From the NCBI RefSeq assembly GCF_037126465.1, contig NC_088203.1:49866489-49930488 (forward strand): a stretch of DNA of 64,000 nucleotides, given 5' to 3'. A model generated the notes under the pieces. The model searched no databases, had not been told where the DNA came from, and was given only the letters and a program-made list of their open reading frames with translations. The DNA comes from Ornithodoros turicata. Its lineage: Eukaryota > Arthropoda > Arachnida > Ixodida > Argasidae. Below, in pieces: positions 36,616-48,011 of the stretch (position 1 is the stretch's first letter; each line of letters begins with the position of its first letter). The position numbers and the translations under genes were made by a program.

Positions 36616-37474
36616 ATAAACTATACTCATATAGTTTGACAGCTTATGCGACTGCTCTGATTAATGTCAGCCATATGCATAGAGCACAACAATCCATTAA
36701 ATTGCTTTTTTTTCTGCTTTGTTGGTTTAAGCAGAGGTTCCCCTCTGTTTTCAGGACAGTTCCTGTGTTTTGTGTAATCGATTTTTCATGCTAACAATCC
36801 GAAACTATTCCAAAATATCAATACTGTGCAACTGTAAATAAAAGTATTCGATTACATTGATAATAAAACTCTGAGCAGTGACTTCTACATTTTTGCAGCA
36901 AGCGGGTTTGGACTGTGTACAGCTTACTATCGATAGTTTTCAGCAAATACTATCCATAGTCAAATGAATCCCCCACCACAAGCGTTCAAGTCGCTTGCTT
37001 GCAGTTTACCATGCTTTGGCCGGTGCGGGCAGACTGAGAGCCGGTTTCACCTAACTTTTTAAATAAACATTTGAAAGATCCACCAGCTAGCCTGCATCTA
37101 CGCCATTCTATATGTTTTTAAGTGTAAGGTTTTGACGATTTGTTATTAACGGTGGATGGTTCATTTTTATTGTGGATTTATTTAAGCGTATATTTTTAAA
37201 GTTTAGTTTTGACGGTGGATACTTAAACGTTTATTCCTTAGCGTTTATTTTTAACAGTTCCAAATAAGCTACACCACCTACGCCCGCAGCCTTGTTTTGA
37301 GCCTAGCAGTCTGGCAACATGGATCTCAATCATCATCATCATTCCCATAGTTACATAGCACAGCACATGTGATGGCTCAACATACGGAAGTTTGGAAGTT
37401 AACGAAAGAAGTCATTCCGTCGTGTCTGTTTGCTTTTCGTTTTTCGTTTTGTTGTTTCTTGTGCCCCGAAACGT

Positions 37475-40400
37475 ATGGCAGAGCACGGGAAGTTTTCCGT
37501 CGTGCATTTTAAGACAGGGAACACTTTAGAAGTTGTGCCCTCGTGCTGGGTCACGGCAGACAACAAGTCGTGTTGGTGGCCGCCATATTCAAAATCCCGG
37601 GTACTTCGTTCAATCAAGGCTTGCGAGCCAGTGGTGCAGACAACGTGGGAAGTTTTCTCAAACATCCGGCGGCTCTTCCGTGGAAGTAAGTAATGGCCCA
37701 ACCTTTATGCAGTGTTTAAATATGTAATGAAAGTAACGGAGGCCTATCTAGGAGAGGACCTCGATATTCCCGGTTGCGAAATCCAATTCACGACGGAACA
37801 GCATGTTTGTTAATTGTTAGGTTAGTCCTGAACAACGAGAAATGAATAAGTTAGTCCTATTTAGTTGTATTTGTCTGAATAGGTTAGTCCAAGATCGGTT
37901 TTGCATTGTTATGTCCAGGTTAAGTTCGCTGTTGGCAGTTTCCCGCGAGTGTCTGTGCATTGAAAAGCAGATTACCGTTTATTTACAGATTAACTGTAGT
38001 TTATTTTCCAGTATTTTGTACCATTTAAGGTGGTCGACATGCATTTGCACAGTTACTCCTGGTTGCTCTGCAAGTGTTCTTGTCTTACAATGACATGCAT
38101 AGCTAGTGTGAATAAACTCTGTATTTCTGATGTTTCAGCCTATGAGCAGGCTACCAGAGAATGCGAAAACCTCAGATATATAACAGACTTGTCACAGTCG
38201 AGTGACTGTGGTGATTCGCCAGCTGCACCAATAAGGGCTGCGTCTGATTCCGAGGATGAGTGGAGAGATGAAGGTGGTGTGGTGCATTTTTCGCCTGTCA
38301 TTTCTTTTTTGCGTACACCGTAATCATGTTTGTCTTGGAAGTAATTTCTGGTTTCACAGTTACTGTCGACTTCACATTTCAGAACCAAACAGCAACAGTC
38401 TCGGGGCCAGTCCTGGCGAAGCTCAAAGGCATGCCAGCTCGCGACGTGGGTCACTAGCCTCAGGTATTGCATTGTAGCTAGTTGTAGTAGCATACAGCAA
38501 CACCAGTTTAGTGTACTGAAGGCAACCACAACAAGTTAGAAAATTTTATGGGCATTTGTGCAATTCAGCTGCTTTTTTTGGAGACCTCTAAGTGCAGGCA
38601 GTATAACGTTTTAGACCCATTCTTGGGGAGCACCTATGTCATAGCCCAATTTTTTATTGTGGGAGGGTTACTTCTGTTCGTTTTTTTTTTATTCAATCAC
38701 ATTCGGAATCAAATGTCTGGGTTTTGTGAGACACTGCTCTCCCCTGTCTCCAACCAGAACAGCACCTTGCTGTGGCACATGCTGCTTATTTGTTGTACGA
38801 CATTATCAAATGGACTCTCACGGTTGATGTGTGCTCAGCGATCTTTTTTCTCGTTATATTTAGTGAGGACTTCAGACTTCGAACTGTAGCATACTCCCGA
38901 TATCTACCCCCTGCTATTGGAATATAGTGATTAAATGTTGTTGAAGCTGACAGACTCTTCCACAAGGAGTCCTCAGTTGTGTGCAGTATTGTGTTCAATA
39001 GCAAGAAAAATAAAATAAGCAGGCACTGATGGTGCTGAGATGCTCATTTTCATGTCAAAACATGAAACGAAAGCTTGCTGCCTTATCAGTGGAGTCCTTC
39101 AACTGGTTCAGTAACCTTGAGCCTTACCTGAACTGCCACCCACCCCCATGTTTTTGCACCTAAAGTCACATGAACATTTTCAATTCCAGCCCACTTCATG
39201 TCTGGCAGCGTGCAGTCGGACATAGCAGATAAACTGCTGAGGGTAAATGCTCGTAAGTAGCGCTTTTGGTATTTACCTACTGTACTTGAGCACTTTTGTT
39301 GATGTTTGGCGAGTTTTAGGTTTTCACAAGAAGGTGCTTGGGCACCTCGAGCGTCAGATGGAAGAGATCAGGAACAACAGAGAGGAAATCCGCCATTTGA
39401 AAATCATGCTGCAGCAGAAAAAACATAGCAGTGCTGTAGTGATCGGTAACATTGAGGGCATGCCGCAGCTGCCATTGCAAACCATGGATGAATTTGACAA
39501 CATGGAGTCATTCATCACAGAAGACAACAACTTCAGTGCTGTGGTAAAGCCTTCTTCGACATTTCTACAGAATTCTTGTTTTCAGTAATACATCATGGAG
39601 TACTATGCTTTAGTTTCGTGATTGAAATAATACCGATGCTGGCAGACTTCAGGGTCTCGTTTTTGTGGCCATGTAGCGCTAACAGAGCAGCGGCCTCTGC
39701 TGGAGCTCCCAGTGCTCAGTTCTTGCGCACGCTTCTGTGGTCTACATCATGGTGTCGCCTAGCGTAGACTTGTGACATAGTCCATGTTAAACCCACCTTT
39801 TCTCTGCAGATAGCACCTTCCAATGGACTTCTCTTTGTAATTTCCAGGTGCAGTCTCTGCGAAGTGTTGGCGGCCACACCCCGAAAGACCTTACAAGGAG
39901 AATCATTAGACAGCTGTTCTCCAAGGAGGTTGCTTCAGTCCTTGTGTACACAGCCCGACAGCCAAATAAGCGGGAATTTCAAGTAACGAAGATATGCCAG
40001 GCAGTGTTTAGTACGTGACTTATGATTATTTCTTCAGTGCATAATCTAGATAGGTTTCCAATAATTTGACCAGTGCTTGCCCGTCCTGCCTTTTTGAGGG
40101 GTACATGGATATCCAGTGCTGTGATCATGATAGCTGCATTTAAAAGATCATGTATACCACAAACGCTTGCCTCTCTCAAGGGTTAATTGTCACTATTTCC
40201 ATAGAAGACTGGGCCAGCATGGCACCCTTACTCGTTTTCCGCTGTTGTAGGTTTTTAGATCACCTAGCTGCTTTACATCAGCTGAGGAGTAGTAACAGAA
40301 CACTGTGGCACTGTCCCCATTTTTTATAATATAAAGGCACTGCCAGCTTACAACTGCTTTAGCTTGATATACCAATCCTTCTGCATTACACATTCCATTT

Positions 40401-40689
40401 CTCCGCTGTGAAGTACAAAATTAGATGTGGAAAGGGCTCGTGTGTGTGCTCCTCATGTCCGTGCACAGACACAATTCCATGTTAACAATGTCAGTGCGCT
40501 AATTTCTGCCTATGTTTCTTTTAGTGGCTGTGAGGACCACGTACACCAATGCAACAAACCTGGAAATCAGGGAAGAGATAGCGAAACAGTTCAGGCAGGC
40601 CCCTGGCGACCTACGTAAGCGTAAAAGGTAGGTGTCTCATCCAACCTTTGTCTTTTTATAGCAAACTGAAGAGGTGCACAGCCAAATGA
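37475..40689 (+). CDS. DUF4806-domain protein, complete 8-exon gene
   Basis: Exons are 37475-37685, 38139-38273, 38383-38463, 39190-39252, 39320-39543, 39848-40010, 40525-40627 and 40662-40689. All introns have GT/AG ends. The total is 1008 nt, giving 335 residues with no internal stop. The N-terminus (MAEHGKFSVVHFKTGNTLEV, then WWPPYSKS) is a conserved module found in DUF4806 proteins. The middle is acidic and serine-rich (residues ~75-140), with a likely coiled coil at ~165-200 (HLERQMEEIRNNREEIRHLK). The C-terminus is the DUF4806 fold (MDEFDNMESF, GGHTPKDLTRRIIRQLFSKE, then a basic tail RKRKSKLKR). Its function is unknown; a DNA-binding or transposition accessory role is my inference. It is divergent from the broken transposase. 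Start and stop are strongly supported by phase agreement across seven introns. Confidence 0.85.
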
Positions 40690-41455
40690 GCAAGGTAGTG
40701 CAGTTTGGAAGTGATTGTGATACCCCCACTAGCACTACAGAAAGTTACACAGAGGGAGGTTGACTCACAGTGCCTTCGCTCCGGTCGTGTTGACATGGTC
40801 AAAAGCGAAACCATGTGTCTTGCACAATATTGAGTCAAAAGTATGTAAATACGCCCTCTTGTAAAACCCACCTTCTGTGCCCCCAAGGATTAAATTCTGT
40901 ATAAGCCCCAGGCAACAATCAGAAATCTTTCACGAAATGTCGCATTACGAACACACTTGGTGGCATGGAGGATGACATGTACATAGTGAGTGATGGCTCT
41001 GACACTGATGCTCCCTCAAGGATGTGCGTTAATTCGAGTAAATATGGTATTCCAATTTATGGACATAACCAACTACCGAACCTTTGTAGGGGGTGAGAAA
41101 GACACCTGGTAGACTGCTTCCATTTATTAGGAGAGTTTGGTCATTGGGAGGAGCCTGTCTTAAAGCGTGCCATTTGACGTCACACGATGGGTGGTGCCAA
41201 GGCCAGTGGTTCTGATGTCACGGCGGCTCCCATCTCCAAAACAGAAGGCAGAAGATCACTGAATGGCCAAACTCTCGTAAACTGCTCTGACTGGTTCATC
41301 ATCGTGTGTCAACCTATTGGGTGTTTGATGAACCAGCCTGCCAGTTGTTTTTCTCTCCCTCTAGGTTCTGGTGTTGGTTATGTCCATAAATTGGAATATT
41401 TTGAATAGTGCTAGTGGGGGTGCCACAATTGCTTCCAAATTGCACTATCTTGCTT
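40689..41455. mobile_element. Inverted-repeat element abutting the DUF4806 stop codon
   Basis: AGCAAGGTAGTGCAGTTTGG and ACCCCCACTAGCACTA on the left (40689-40738) pair with TAGTGCTAGTGGGGGT and CCAAATTGCACTATCTTGCT on the right (41406-41455). Further inside, ATTCCAATTTATGGACATAACC (from 41050) pairs with GGTTATGTCCATAAATTGGA (from 41376). The left edge starts at the last base of the DUF4806 stop codon. It could be an independent MITE or the subterminal part of a larger CACTA-type transposon, since CACTAGCACTA appears. Confidence 0.6.
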
Positions 41456-41749
41456 ATTTTGCTCTATCCAGCACTCGGTAGGTCTCATTTTGCACGCATG
41501 CCACACCACCTGTAGGAGCTGGGAGACGCGATATTCACGTAAGGGTGGGCCATATCTTTGCCGGAGAGATGTCATTGTGCAAATAGGCCCTGGCAGCTGC
41601 ACAACATCTTAAGTGAACTTGTGCCAAACTGTAATCAGCACAGAGGTGCAATTACAGCATCACATGTGTACTTCTGGTGACTAGCTTTGAATTAAAAAAA
41701 ATGGCTGTGCTTCAGCAGCAAGTTGCACAGCGTGTCGAAGATTTTTGGC
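41456..41749. other. Short unassigned gap
   Basis: Nothing recognisable is found between the inverted-repeat element and the SINE-like tail. Confidence 0.4.
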
Positions 41750-41865
41750 GCATGTTAATTAAAGATCCCCAGGTGGCCAAAATTATCCGCAGCCCTCCCC
41801 TGCGGTGGCACAGCGTGGTCTGTTTCTCTTGAGCCATAAAAAAAAAAACAATCAACAGCAAGTCA
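41750..41865 (+). repeat. SINE-like 3' tail, 5'-truncated
   Basis: The sequence AAAGATCCCCAGGTGGCCAA, then CCGCAGCCCTCCCCTGCGGT and GTTTCTCTTGAGCCATAAAA, ends with an A-run and CAATCAAC. This resembles the 3' half of the tRNA-derived SINE family abundant in ticks (recalled, not checked). No A-box or B-box head is present. Copy A of the CCCAAGTAACAC element has the same neighbour, so the tail travels with that element. Confidence 0.5.
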
Positions 41866-42007
41866 CATGCACCTTTGCATGCTTGTCATTTTCAGTTCCC
41901 TTATTTTTGTGGTGCCATTGGCCATTGAGGTCACTGTGATGTCACCACCTATGCTATGAAGTCCACGTTGAAATTTTGTTGTATCTGCTAATAAACTTTT
42001 CTTTTCA

Positions 42008-42172
42008 GGCCTGAACCTCCAGTGGGCCTGAACCTCCCGTAGGCCTTTCTGAAACACCACTAGGCCTGAAACTCCCGTAGGCCTTTCTGAAACACCACTG
42101 GGCCTGAAACTCCCGTAGGCCTTTCTGAAACACCACTGGGCCTGAAACACCACTAGGCCTGAACACCAGTGG
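42008..42172 (+). repeat. 37-bp minisatellite, about 3-4 copies
   Basis: The unit GGCCTGAAACTCCCGTAGGC plus CTTTCTGAAACACCACT repeats with small changes. The open frame through it (FQKGLREVQAHW-like) is a by-product. Confidence 0.8.
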
Positions 42173-43046
42173 CATTTGTGAATAAACCGTTACATTCACA
42201 TCATTTCATTTTCTTGCATGCTGCATACTATGACACTGGCTATGCTCAGGCAGACATGAAACTCTAGAATATGCCGTCTGTGCAGACGTCGCTGTAACGC
42301 TGCAACGTCATTAGAACAGGCGTGGGATCAGTGTCGGAATGCTGCTGGGCAGACGATATCTGAACAGTGTGAGGGCATACATTGTACTAACGTTGGAACA
42401 TTGTTGGGGCAGATGTTGATGTAATGTCGGAGCAGTGTCCACGCAAACGTGGGATCAGCATATAGGCGGCACATGTTGCTCAAATGTCAGAATGCTGCTG
42501 GGCGGATGACGTCGGAACAGTGTGCGGGCATACATTGTACTAACGTTGGAACATTGTTGGAGCAGATGTCGATGTAATGTCTGAGCAGTGTCAGCGCAAA
42601 CGTGGGACCAGCGTATAAGGGGCAGATGTTGCTCAAATGTTGGAATGCTGCTGGGCAGATGATATCGGAAGAGTGTGTGGGCATACATTGTACTAACATT
42701 GGAACATTGTTGGAACAGATGTTGCTGTAACGTCTGAGCAGTGTCAGAGCGAACGTGGGACCAGTATGGGGGAGATGTTGCTTAAATGTCGGAACAATGT
42801 TAGGGAGACGTGAGACCAACGTTATAACCGTGAAATATTGTTGTGATTCCAGCGCTGAATAGCATATGTTGTAAGAATGTCGTTGTTATATCAGAAGAAA
42901 TGTTGCTTACCAATGTAGATGTAACATTAAAGGAGGCGACATTCCCACACTGTTCCAATGTTGGAATCCCTCGTTACTCCAACATTGGAGAGTTGAAAGG
43001 ACAACGTCAGTCCAACGTTGATGCAACATTTCGTGTTACTTGGGAT
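42173..43046 (-). mobile_element. CCCAAGTAACAC repeat, copy B, reverse orientation
   Basis: The right end reads CGTGTTACTTGGGA (reverse complement TCCCAAGTAACACG). The interior has units with CATACATTGTACTAACGTTG near 42371, 42529 and 42684, a period near 154-158 bases. It matches copy A at 18661-19680 in reverse, including GAATAAACCGTTACATTCAC (compare the reverse complement at 19370). With the SINE-like tail it spans 41750-43046. Confidence 0.6.
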
Positions 43047-43091
43047 AGAATAGAACTAGAACGAAAAAGAAAAAAAACGTAAGTCGCACTG

Positions 43092-46079
43092 CACTGTTAG
43101 AAAAATTTATACCTTTTGGGGTATAAACGGCTTGTCCCAGGGCGCATACCTTTTGAGGTATAAACGCTATACCTTCCTCAGGGTATACTATCTTTATACC
43201 TCCCTGAAGGTATATTATTTGCACCTCAGGGTATAAACATATACCAAGGTATGTTTAAACAGGTAGCGCAACTCCCGTTGGGCCCTGTGTCTTCAGAATG
43301 ACGCCATGATAGAGACGGCCAGCGCCATCCATCCATTGCACGGACTACTACGATTGTATATAAACAACGTCAGAGATGACGTCAGTAGTATGAATAATAA
43401 GTAGTGCGTTGTATTCCCTTTTCCCCACCCAAGCAACAATACCAGACGAGAACATAGAGAAATAAATCATGTCAGGTTTAATGAAACATATCAATTCGAA
43501 ATACGTACAGTTATCACAGATTTTGACAACTCCAAACTGAAGGGCGTGATGACCACACAGAAATTAGGAAGGTTCACTTAAGGTCCATTTCTCACCTAGA
43601 GCTATACGTACACGTAGTGATTAGATGTATGCATTTATTCAATAAGTGGCCATTGAAGGTACAGCTTCGTCCAAACTTAACTTTAACACGGCGCCGGCCT
43701 GCGAAGCAAGAGGGACGACACACTAGCGGCTCCAATTGTAATTATCGGGAGAGAGCGCTGAGGGCTGTCCTACTCGCATCATGGGGGTGCCCGTCTCAGA
43801 GCTGTTGCTCCGCTTCGAATGGGCAGTGATAGGAGACCCAAAGCTTCAGCTTGTTTTGTAGTGATTACGTGACCTTGTGCCACCTGATATCGCTGATAGC
43901 AGTAAAGCAACATCAGTTGCCTCAAAACTGCCGTTTCCTTGCTATTAACTGCGCGGGAGAGGCTTTGTGCGTTCAAGCGATACAAACAATTTCACTCGCA
44001 TAACGAACCCGAGTTATTCTTGAAGCAGCATGGAAGTGGTAATGGACAGTGAATATGTGAATAATGCGAGCGAGTAACCACATTGTGATGTCGCATGGAA
44101 AATTCCATTCTTACGACGTTCTACAAAGCTTTCTTTGCCATAAATTATTTCGAAGTATAGCAAGCTGCTCATCCTCGTTGTTGTTGTTTGAATAAATAAA
44201 TAAAGTGTAGCACCCATAAGGGCGCCGACTACTCCACAGTATGTAGTTAGCATGTTTAACTTCTTCGCTAGCACGCTGCGACACAAGGGGAATCACTGGG
44301 AGAATGGAACAAGCTTGTCAACTGGCTGGCCATAGCGAACATATGATACAACGTGGCGCGGAATGTAGTGCTTTAAGCAACAATCTTTTCCAGCGCAATG
44401 CATTTACGTGTACTATTATTCCATTGTGCTTTCATTCTATTGCTTAATTCCAATCAATGTGACGCCACTGCAACAATATGACGCATACCAATGACATGGT
44501 TGCTAACGGCGCGGATAATCACTGATCAGATAGCGAAGATTTCAATCGCCCGCCGCAATCTCCAGAACAGACTGGAACGATGTATAGATAACAAATATCC
44601 AGGTAAAAGTCAGCTTTCGTTCGAAGCGGAGCACCAGTTCTCGGACGGGCACCCCCGTGATGCGAGTAGGACAGCCCTCAAAGCTCTCTCCCGATAATTC
44701 CAGTTAGAGCCGTTAGGGTGTCGTCCCTCTTGCTCCGCAGGTCGGCGCCGTGTTCAAGTTAAGTTTGGACGAAGCTGTACGTTGCAACAAAACATGGCAT
44801 CGCTGGCGCACAGCTGATTCCTGCTAACACTGCCCTATCATGGCCGCTTGTCCCATGACGATTTTTTTTTTCGCGGTGCCAGCAACAGCGGATGAATTGT
44901 AGTATTCATCTCTTCACACGTGTAAGCCTTGTTCTACAGCTCCGAGATCTGAACGTCGCTTCCTGTTTAACCCCAAAAGTGTACGAACTCCGTATTACAT
45001 GCACGGACACACGGCACTGATACAGAGATGCACGGATAAACATGCCCACTGTGACACATGCGCAAAGGGAGCGGGACAAGAAAATGTACTCGGGTGGTAG
45101 ATGATTTTGTATATGTGCACGAGTGGGGAAGTTTTTTTCTACATTGAAATTATGAGTAACCTATTAGTACACAAACAAGCCACGCCCATGTTGTTTACGA
45201 TCGTACCTCTACTACCAACATCCAGGATCGCTCGCGCCTTATGCTGGTAGCTTTGCCGATGGGTCTGATTTGGTATTTTGGCTTGTTTTCGCTACCAGTT
45301 TAGATATACTTTTCATATACCTCCTAGAGGGTATATTTTGAAGACCATGTGGTATAATTGACGAAAACGGAAATATTCGATTTATTTCAGCGTTATATCC
45401 GAGTGGCGGCTTCCCAGCCGATCTTTCGACAAATTTTGAAAAACAGGACAAAAATAACGATGGCGAAACAAGAAAATACCTGGAGACGCTCGCGCACAAA
45501 CTCACAAAGGATGGATGTGAATAGGAGAGCAAAGAAATGACGCAACAATTAGCATCAAAGTGGAAACCAAGAAGTAACACCAACAAATATTAGCAAAAAC
45601 ATTTCCAGGAGCAGTTGGCATTAGCCGGAGAACAGACACATATACAACACACCGCGGCTACGCATAGTGGAGACCATCCTTCGCCCGAGAAGCAACTTAA
45701 GAAGTGAGGGCGTGTGGATTTATTTATTTTGGGAACAAATAATAGGTTTCAGATGTCACCGCCCAACCTAATTAGAATGCTAGTGTATTACTGGCTATGT
45801 TTTTAAATTAACTTATTTTTTTTAACTGAGATGATACAATCGCCGCCACAAATTAACGTGATCCGTGATGTTGTGGAAGAAAAGGTATACAAAATGCTGA
45901 AGGTATATACGTAATGGAGAAGTACTTCATTATACCCTCAGCTGCCGTGGAAGGTATAGACGGAGTGATCTATGCCTTACACATGGTTTAAACGGGGCAT
46001 CGACAGTGATACTGAGGTATAAATATCGTACTTTAGACCTGATTTATACCTTTTATATGTAACTTTTCGTCTAACAGTG
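43092..46079. mobile_element. 3-kb TIR element with GGTATA subterminal repeats
   Basis: The left terminus is CACTGTTAGAAAAATTTATA; the reverse complement of the right terminus is CACTGTTAGACGAAAAGTTA. Within the first 170 bases the words GGTATA or TATACC occur about ten times, and similar clusters occur at 45300-45360 and 45890-46050. Repeated subterminal words usually bind transposase. No transposase frame is seen, so it is non-autonomous. No clear target duplication is visible (GTCGCACTG left, TGGTGTGAC right). Confidence 0.65.
43662..44777. mobile_element. Nested TA-flanked inverted-repeat element
   Basis: TA precedes CAGCTTCGTCCAAACTTAAC at 43662, and the reverse complement ends at 44777 before TA (44778-44779). 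The arms extend about 165 bases (AGGGACGAC, CGGGAGAGAGC, GTCCTACTCGCATCA, CGGGGGTGCCCGTC-like words on both sides). TA duplication fits Tc1/mariner-type insertion. The interior has open frames of 68-90 residues on the minus strand with no recognised transposase motif. Confidence 0.7.
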
Positions 46080-46221
46080 TGGTGTGACCAGCTGTTCCAT
46101 GACGCTTGATGCGTGAAGGCACTGAATGATTTAAAACATTATTTCAGCACGTACGTCCTTGACGTAGGTCGCCAGGGCACACAGCGTAAGGCTTCTTTGT
46201 GCTTTCTTCCCGACTTGTACG

Positions 46222-46251
46222 TGATGATGATGATGATGGTGATGGTGATTC
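46222..46251 (+). repeat. (ATG)n tract with LINE-like tail context
   Basis: GTGATGATGATGATGATGGT is followed by GATGGTGATTCGGCGAAGGC. On the minus strand it reads as a Thr/His-rich LINE 3' end (GGGCCTTCGCCGAATCACCA). This probably marks the sequence into which, or next to which, the Ty3 element was truncated. Confidence 0.5.
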
Positions 46252-46289
46252 GGCGAAGGCCCGTTGTGGCGCTCCGCGTCACTCAAAAG

Positions 46290-47864
46290 AAGCTCCATCC
46301 TTTGTCAGTGCGTTGAGCGGTGACGCGGTTTTCGAGAAATTTGGGATGAAGCGGCGATAGTAGGCGCAGATACCAAGGAAGCTTCGTACGTCTTTAATGT
46401 TAGAAGGAAGAGGGTAATTGGCGATTGCCGCTGTCTTTTCGGGATCCGGGCGTATGCCGTCGCCGCTTACAAGATGGCCGAGTTCTTGGTAGGCGAACCC
46501 GACATTTTTCAGGTTTTAGTGATAGTCCCGTTCTATGTGTTCCTCGAAGGTTCTTGCGAAGACGACGTCGTCGTCGAGGTACACAAGGCAGGTTTGCCAT
46601 TTTTACCCAGCCAGTACGGTGTCCATGACTCGTTGAAACGTAGCTGGAGCTGTGCAGAGGCCGAACGGCATAACCTTGAATTCGTAAAGCCCATCCGGAG
46701 TAACGAAGGCCGTTTTCTCACGATCGCGTTCGTTGACTTCCACTTGCCAGTACACCGTCTTGAGGTCCAGAAGAACTTCGTATTTTGGAGACGATCGAGT
46801 GTGTCGTAGATGCGTGGTAACGGGTAAACGTCCTTCTTGGTGACCTCGTTGAGTTTTCGGTAGTCGACGCAGAACCTGGGTGTTCCGTCTTTTTTCTTCA
46901 CGAGTACTACCGGCGACGGCCACGGACTCGTCGACGGCTGGATAATGACGTCGTCCAGCATTTCTTCTACTTGTGCTCGGATGGCTTCTCGCTCTTTAGG
47001 TGACACCCGATATGGCATACGATGAATCGGCCGGACGTCTTCGTCGACTACGATGCGATGCTTTCCTACCGTCATCTGTCGCACTTTGGACGAACTGGCC
47101 AAACAGTCACCGAACGCCTGTAGTACTGGCAGAAGGGTGTGCTTCTGCGCCGCAGTTAGTTGAGGGTTCATGTTGAACGGGCGGTCGTGGTGTTCTGTGG
47201 CGCAGTCGGTGCGCGGACTGCCCAGGAAACAAATACTTGTGGTGATATAATCGTCCGCAAGGACAGCTATTTTTGTGCCACTTGTGAGATGCTGCGGTTC
47301 CTGGTTAAAGTTCGTAATCAGTAGCTGCATTTCCTCTGCGCATTTTCTCTGCACAATTCCTCTTGCTATCCCGATGCCGCGTTGTAGGAGGAGATGAATG
47401 TTTCCTTCGGCCAACAGAGAGCCATTCGGGGCTGTGTCATTCACAGCAGTAATAATACGTGATGACAAGAAAGGAAGGTTGACCCGCTGACTTGCTACAG
47501 TTGCCACATGCGTATTTGTGCGCTTCTCCGAGCTCATACGCGTCAGCCGCGCCTTATCGTCGTCTTCCCCTTCTGGTGTCTCTAAGGAAATTACTTCGTT
47601 GGTGAAGTCGATGACCGCTTTATTTTCTAGTAGAAGGTCCATTCCGAGGATGACGTCACGTGGGCAGTTCGGCAGGACGACGAAGCTGACGAAGTACTGG
47701 ATGTCGCGCACTTGTATGACTGCCGTGCATCGGTCAGTCGGTGTTACGACGTGTCCACCAGCAGTCCTGATGTCATGCCCATCCCACTTCGTTTGCACCT
47801 TCCGAAGCTTCTTAGCCAACGTAGCACTTATAACAGAGTCGTCAGCGCCGGTATCGGTCGTCAC
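46290..47864 (-). pseudogene. Ty3-type pol: protease and reverse transcriptase (frameshifted)
   Basis: The protease begins near [18 protein letters not shown] with the aspartate motif DTGA and the later ILGMDLL flap-side motif. The reverse transcriptase starts about 47060 with [36 protein letters not shown] and DVYPLPRI. Near 46790 the frame shifts; a second frame gives VYWQVEVNE and [14 protein letters not shown] third frame gives the active-site YLDDDVVF near 46565 and, near 46290-46420, SNIKDVRSFLGICAYYRRFI, the RT-to-RNase H link. So at least two frameshifts occur. It lies on the opposite strand to a set of long but meaningless frames. Confidence 0.85.
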
Positions 47865-48011
47865 ATGGCTGTCAATGGGTATTTGCAGGTTATTGGTAAT
47901 TTTTCGAGCGTCGCGGCGGTGCTGCGTTGCTGTTCGTCGAGTTCGAGGTATTGTAACTTTTCGTCGGTCCGCAGCTTCACGTCCCGGAGTTGCAGCCCTC
48001 AGTTTTCCCGG

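Larger units (their letters stand above)
34978..36972. mobile_element. Candidate TIR element with TATCGATAG-rich ends
   Basis: The left end (34978-35130) carries GATAGTATCGATAG, TTTGACTATCGA and further ATCGA words. The right end (36920-36972), read as reverse complement, has GGTGGGGGATTCATTTGACT, then GGATAGTATTTGCTGAAAAC, then TATCGATAG. The two ends therefore correspond imperfectly. Nested inside are two hairpins, a 568-bp MITE and a Penelope fragment. I see no transposase. It fills most of the space between the transposase and DUF4806 start codons. Confidence 0.5.

Noticed and set aside
39650..39775. tRNA-like or SINE head near 39.7 kb
   Set aside because: No A-box or B-box pair and no cloverleaf can be drawn.
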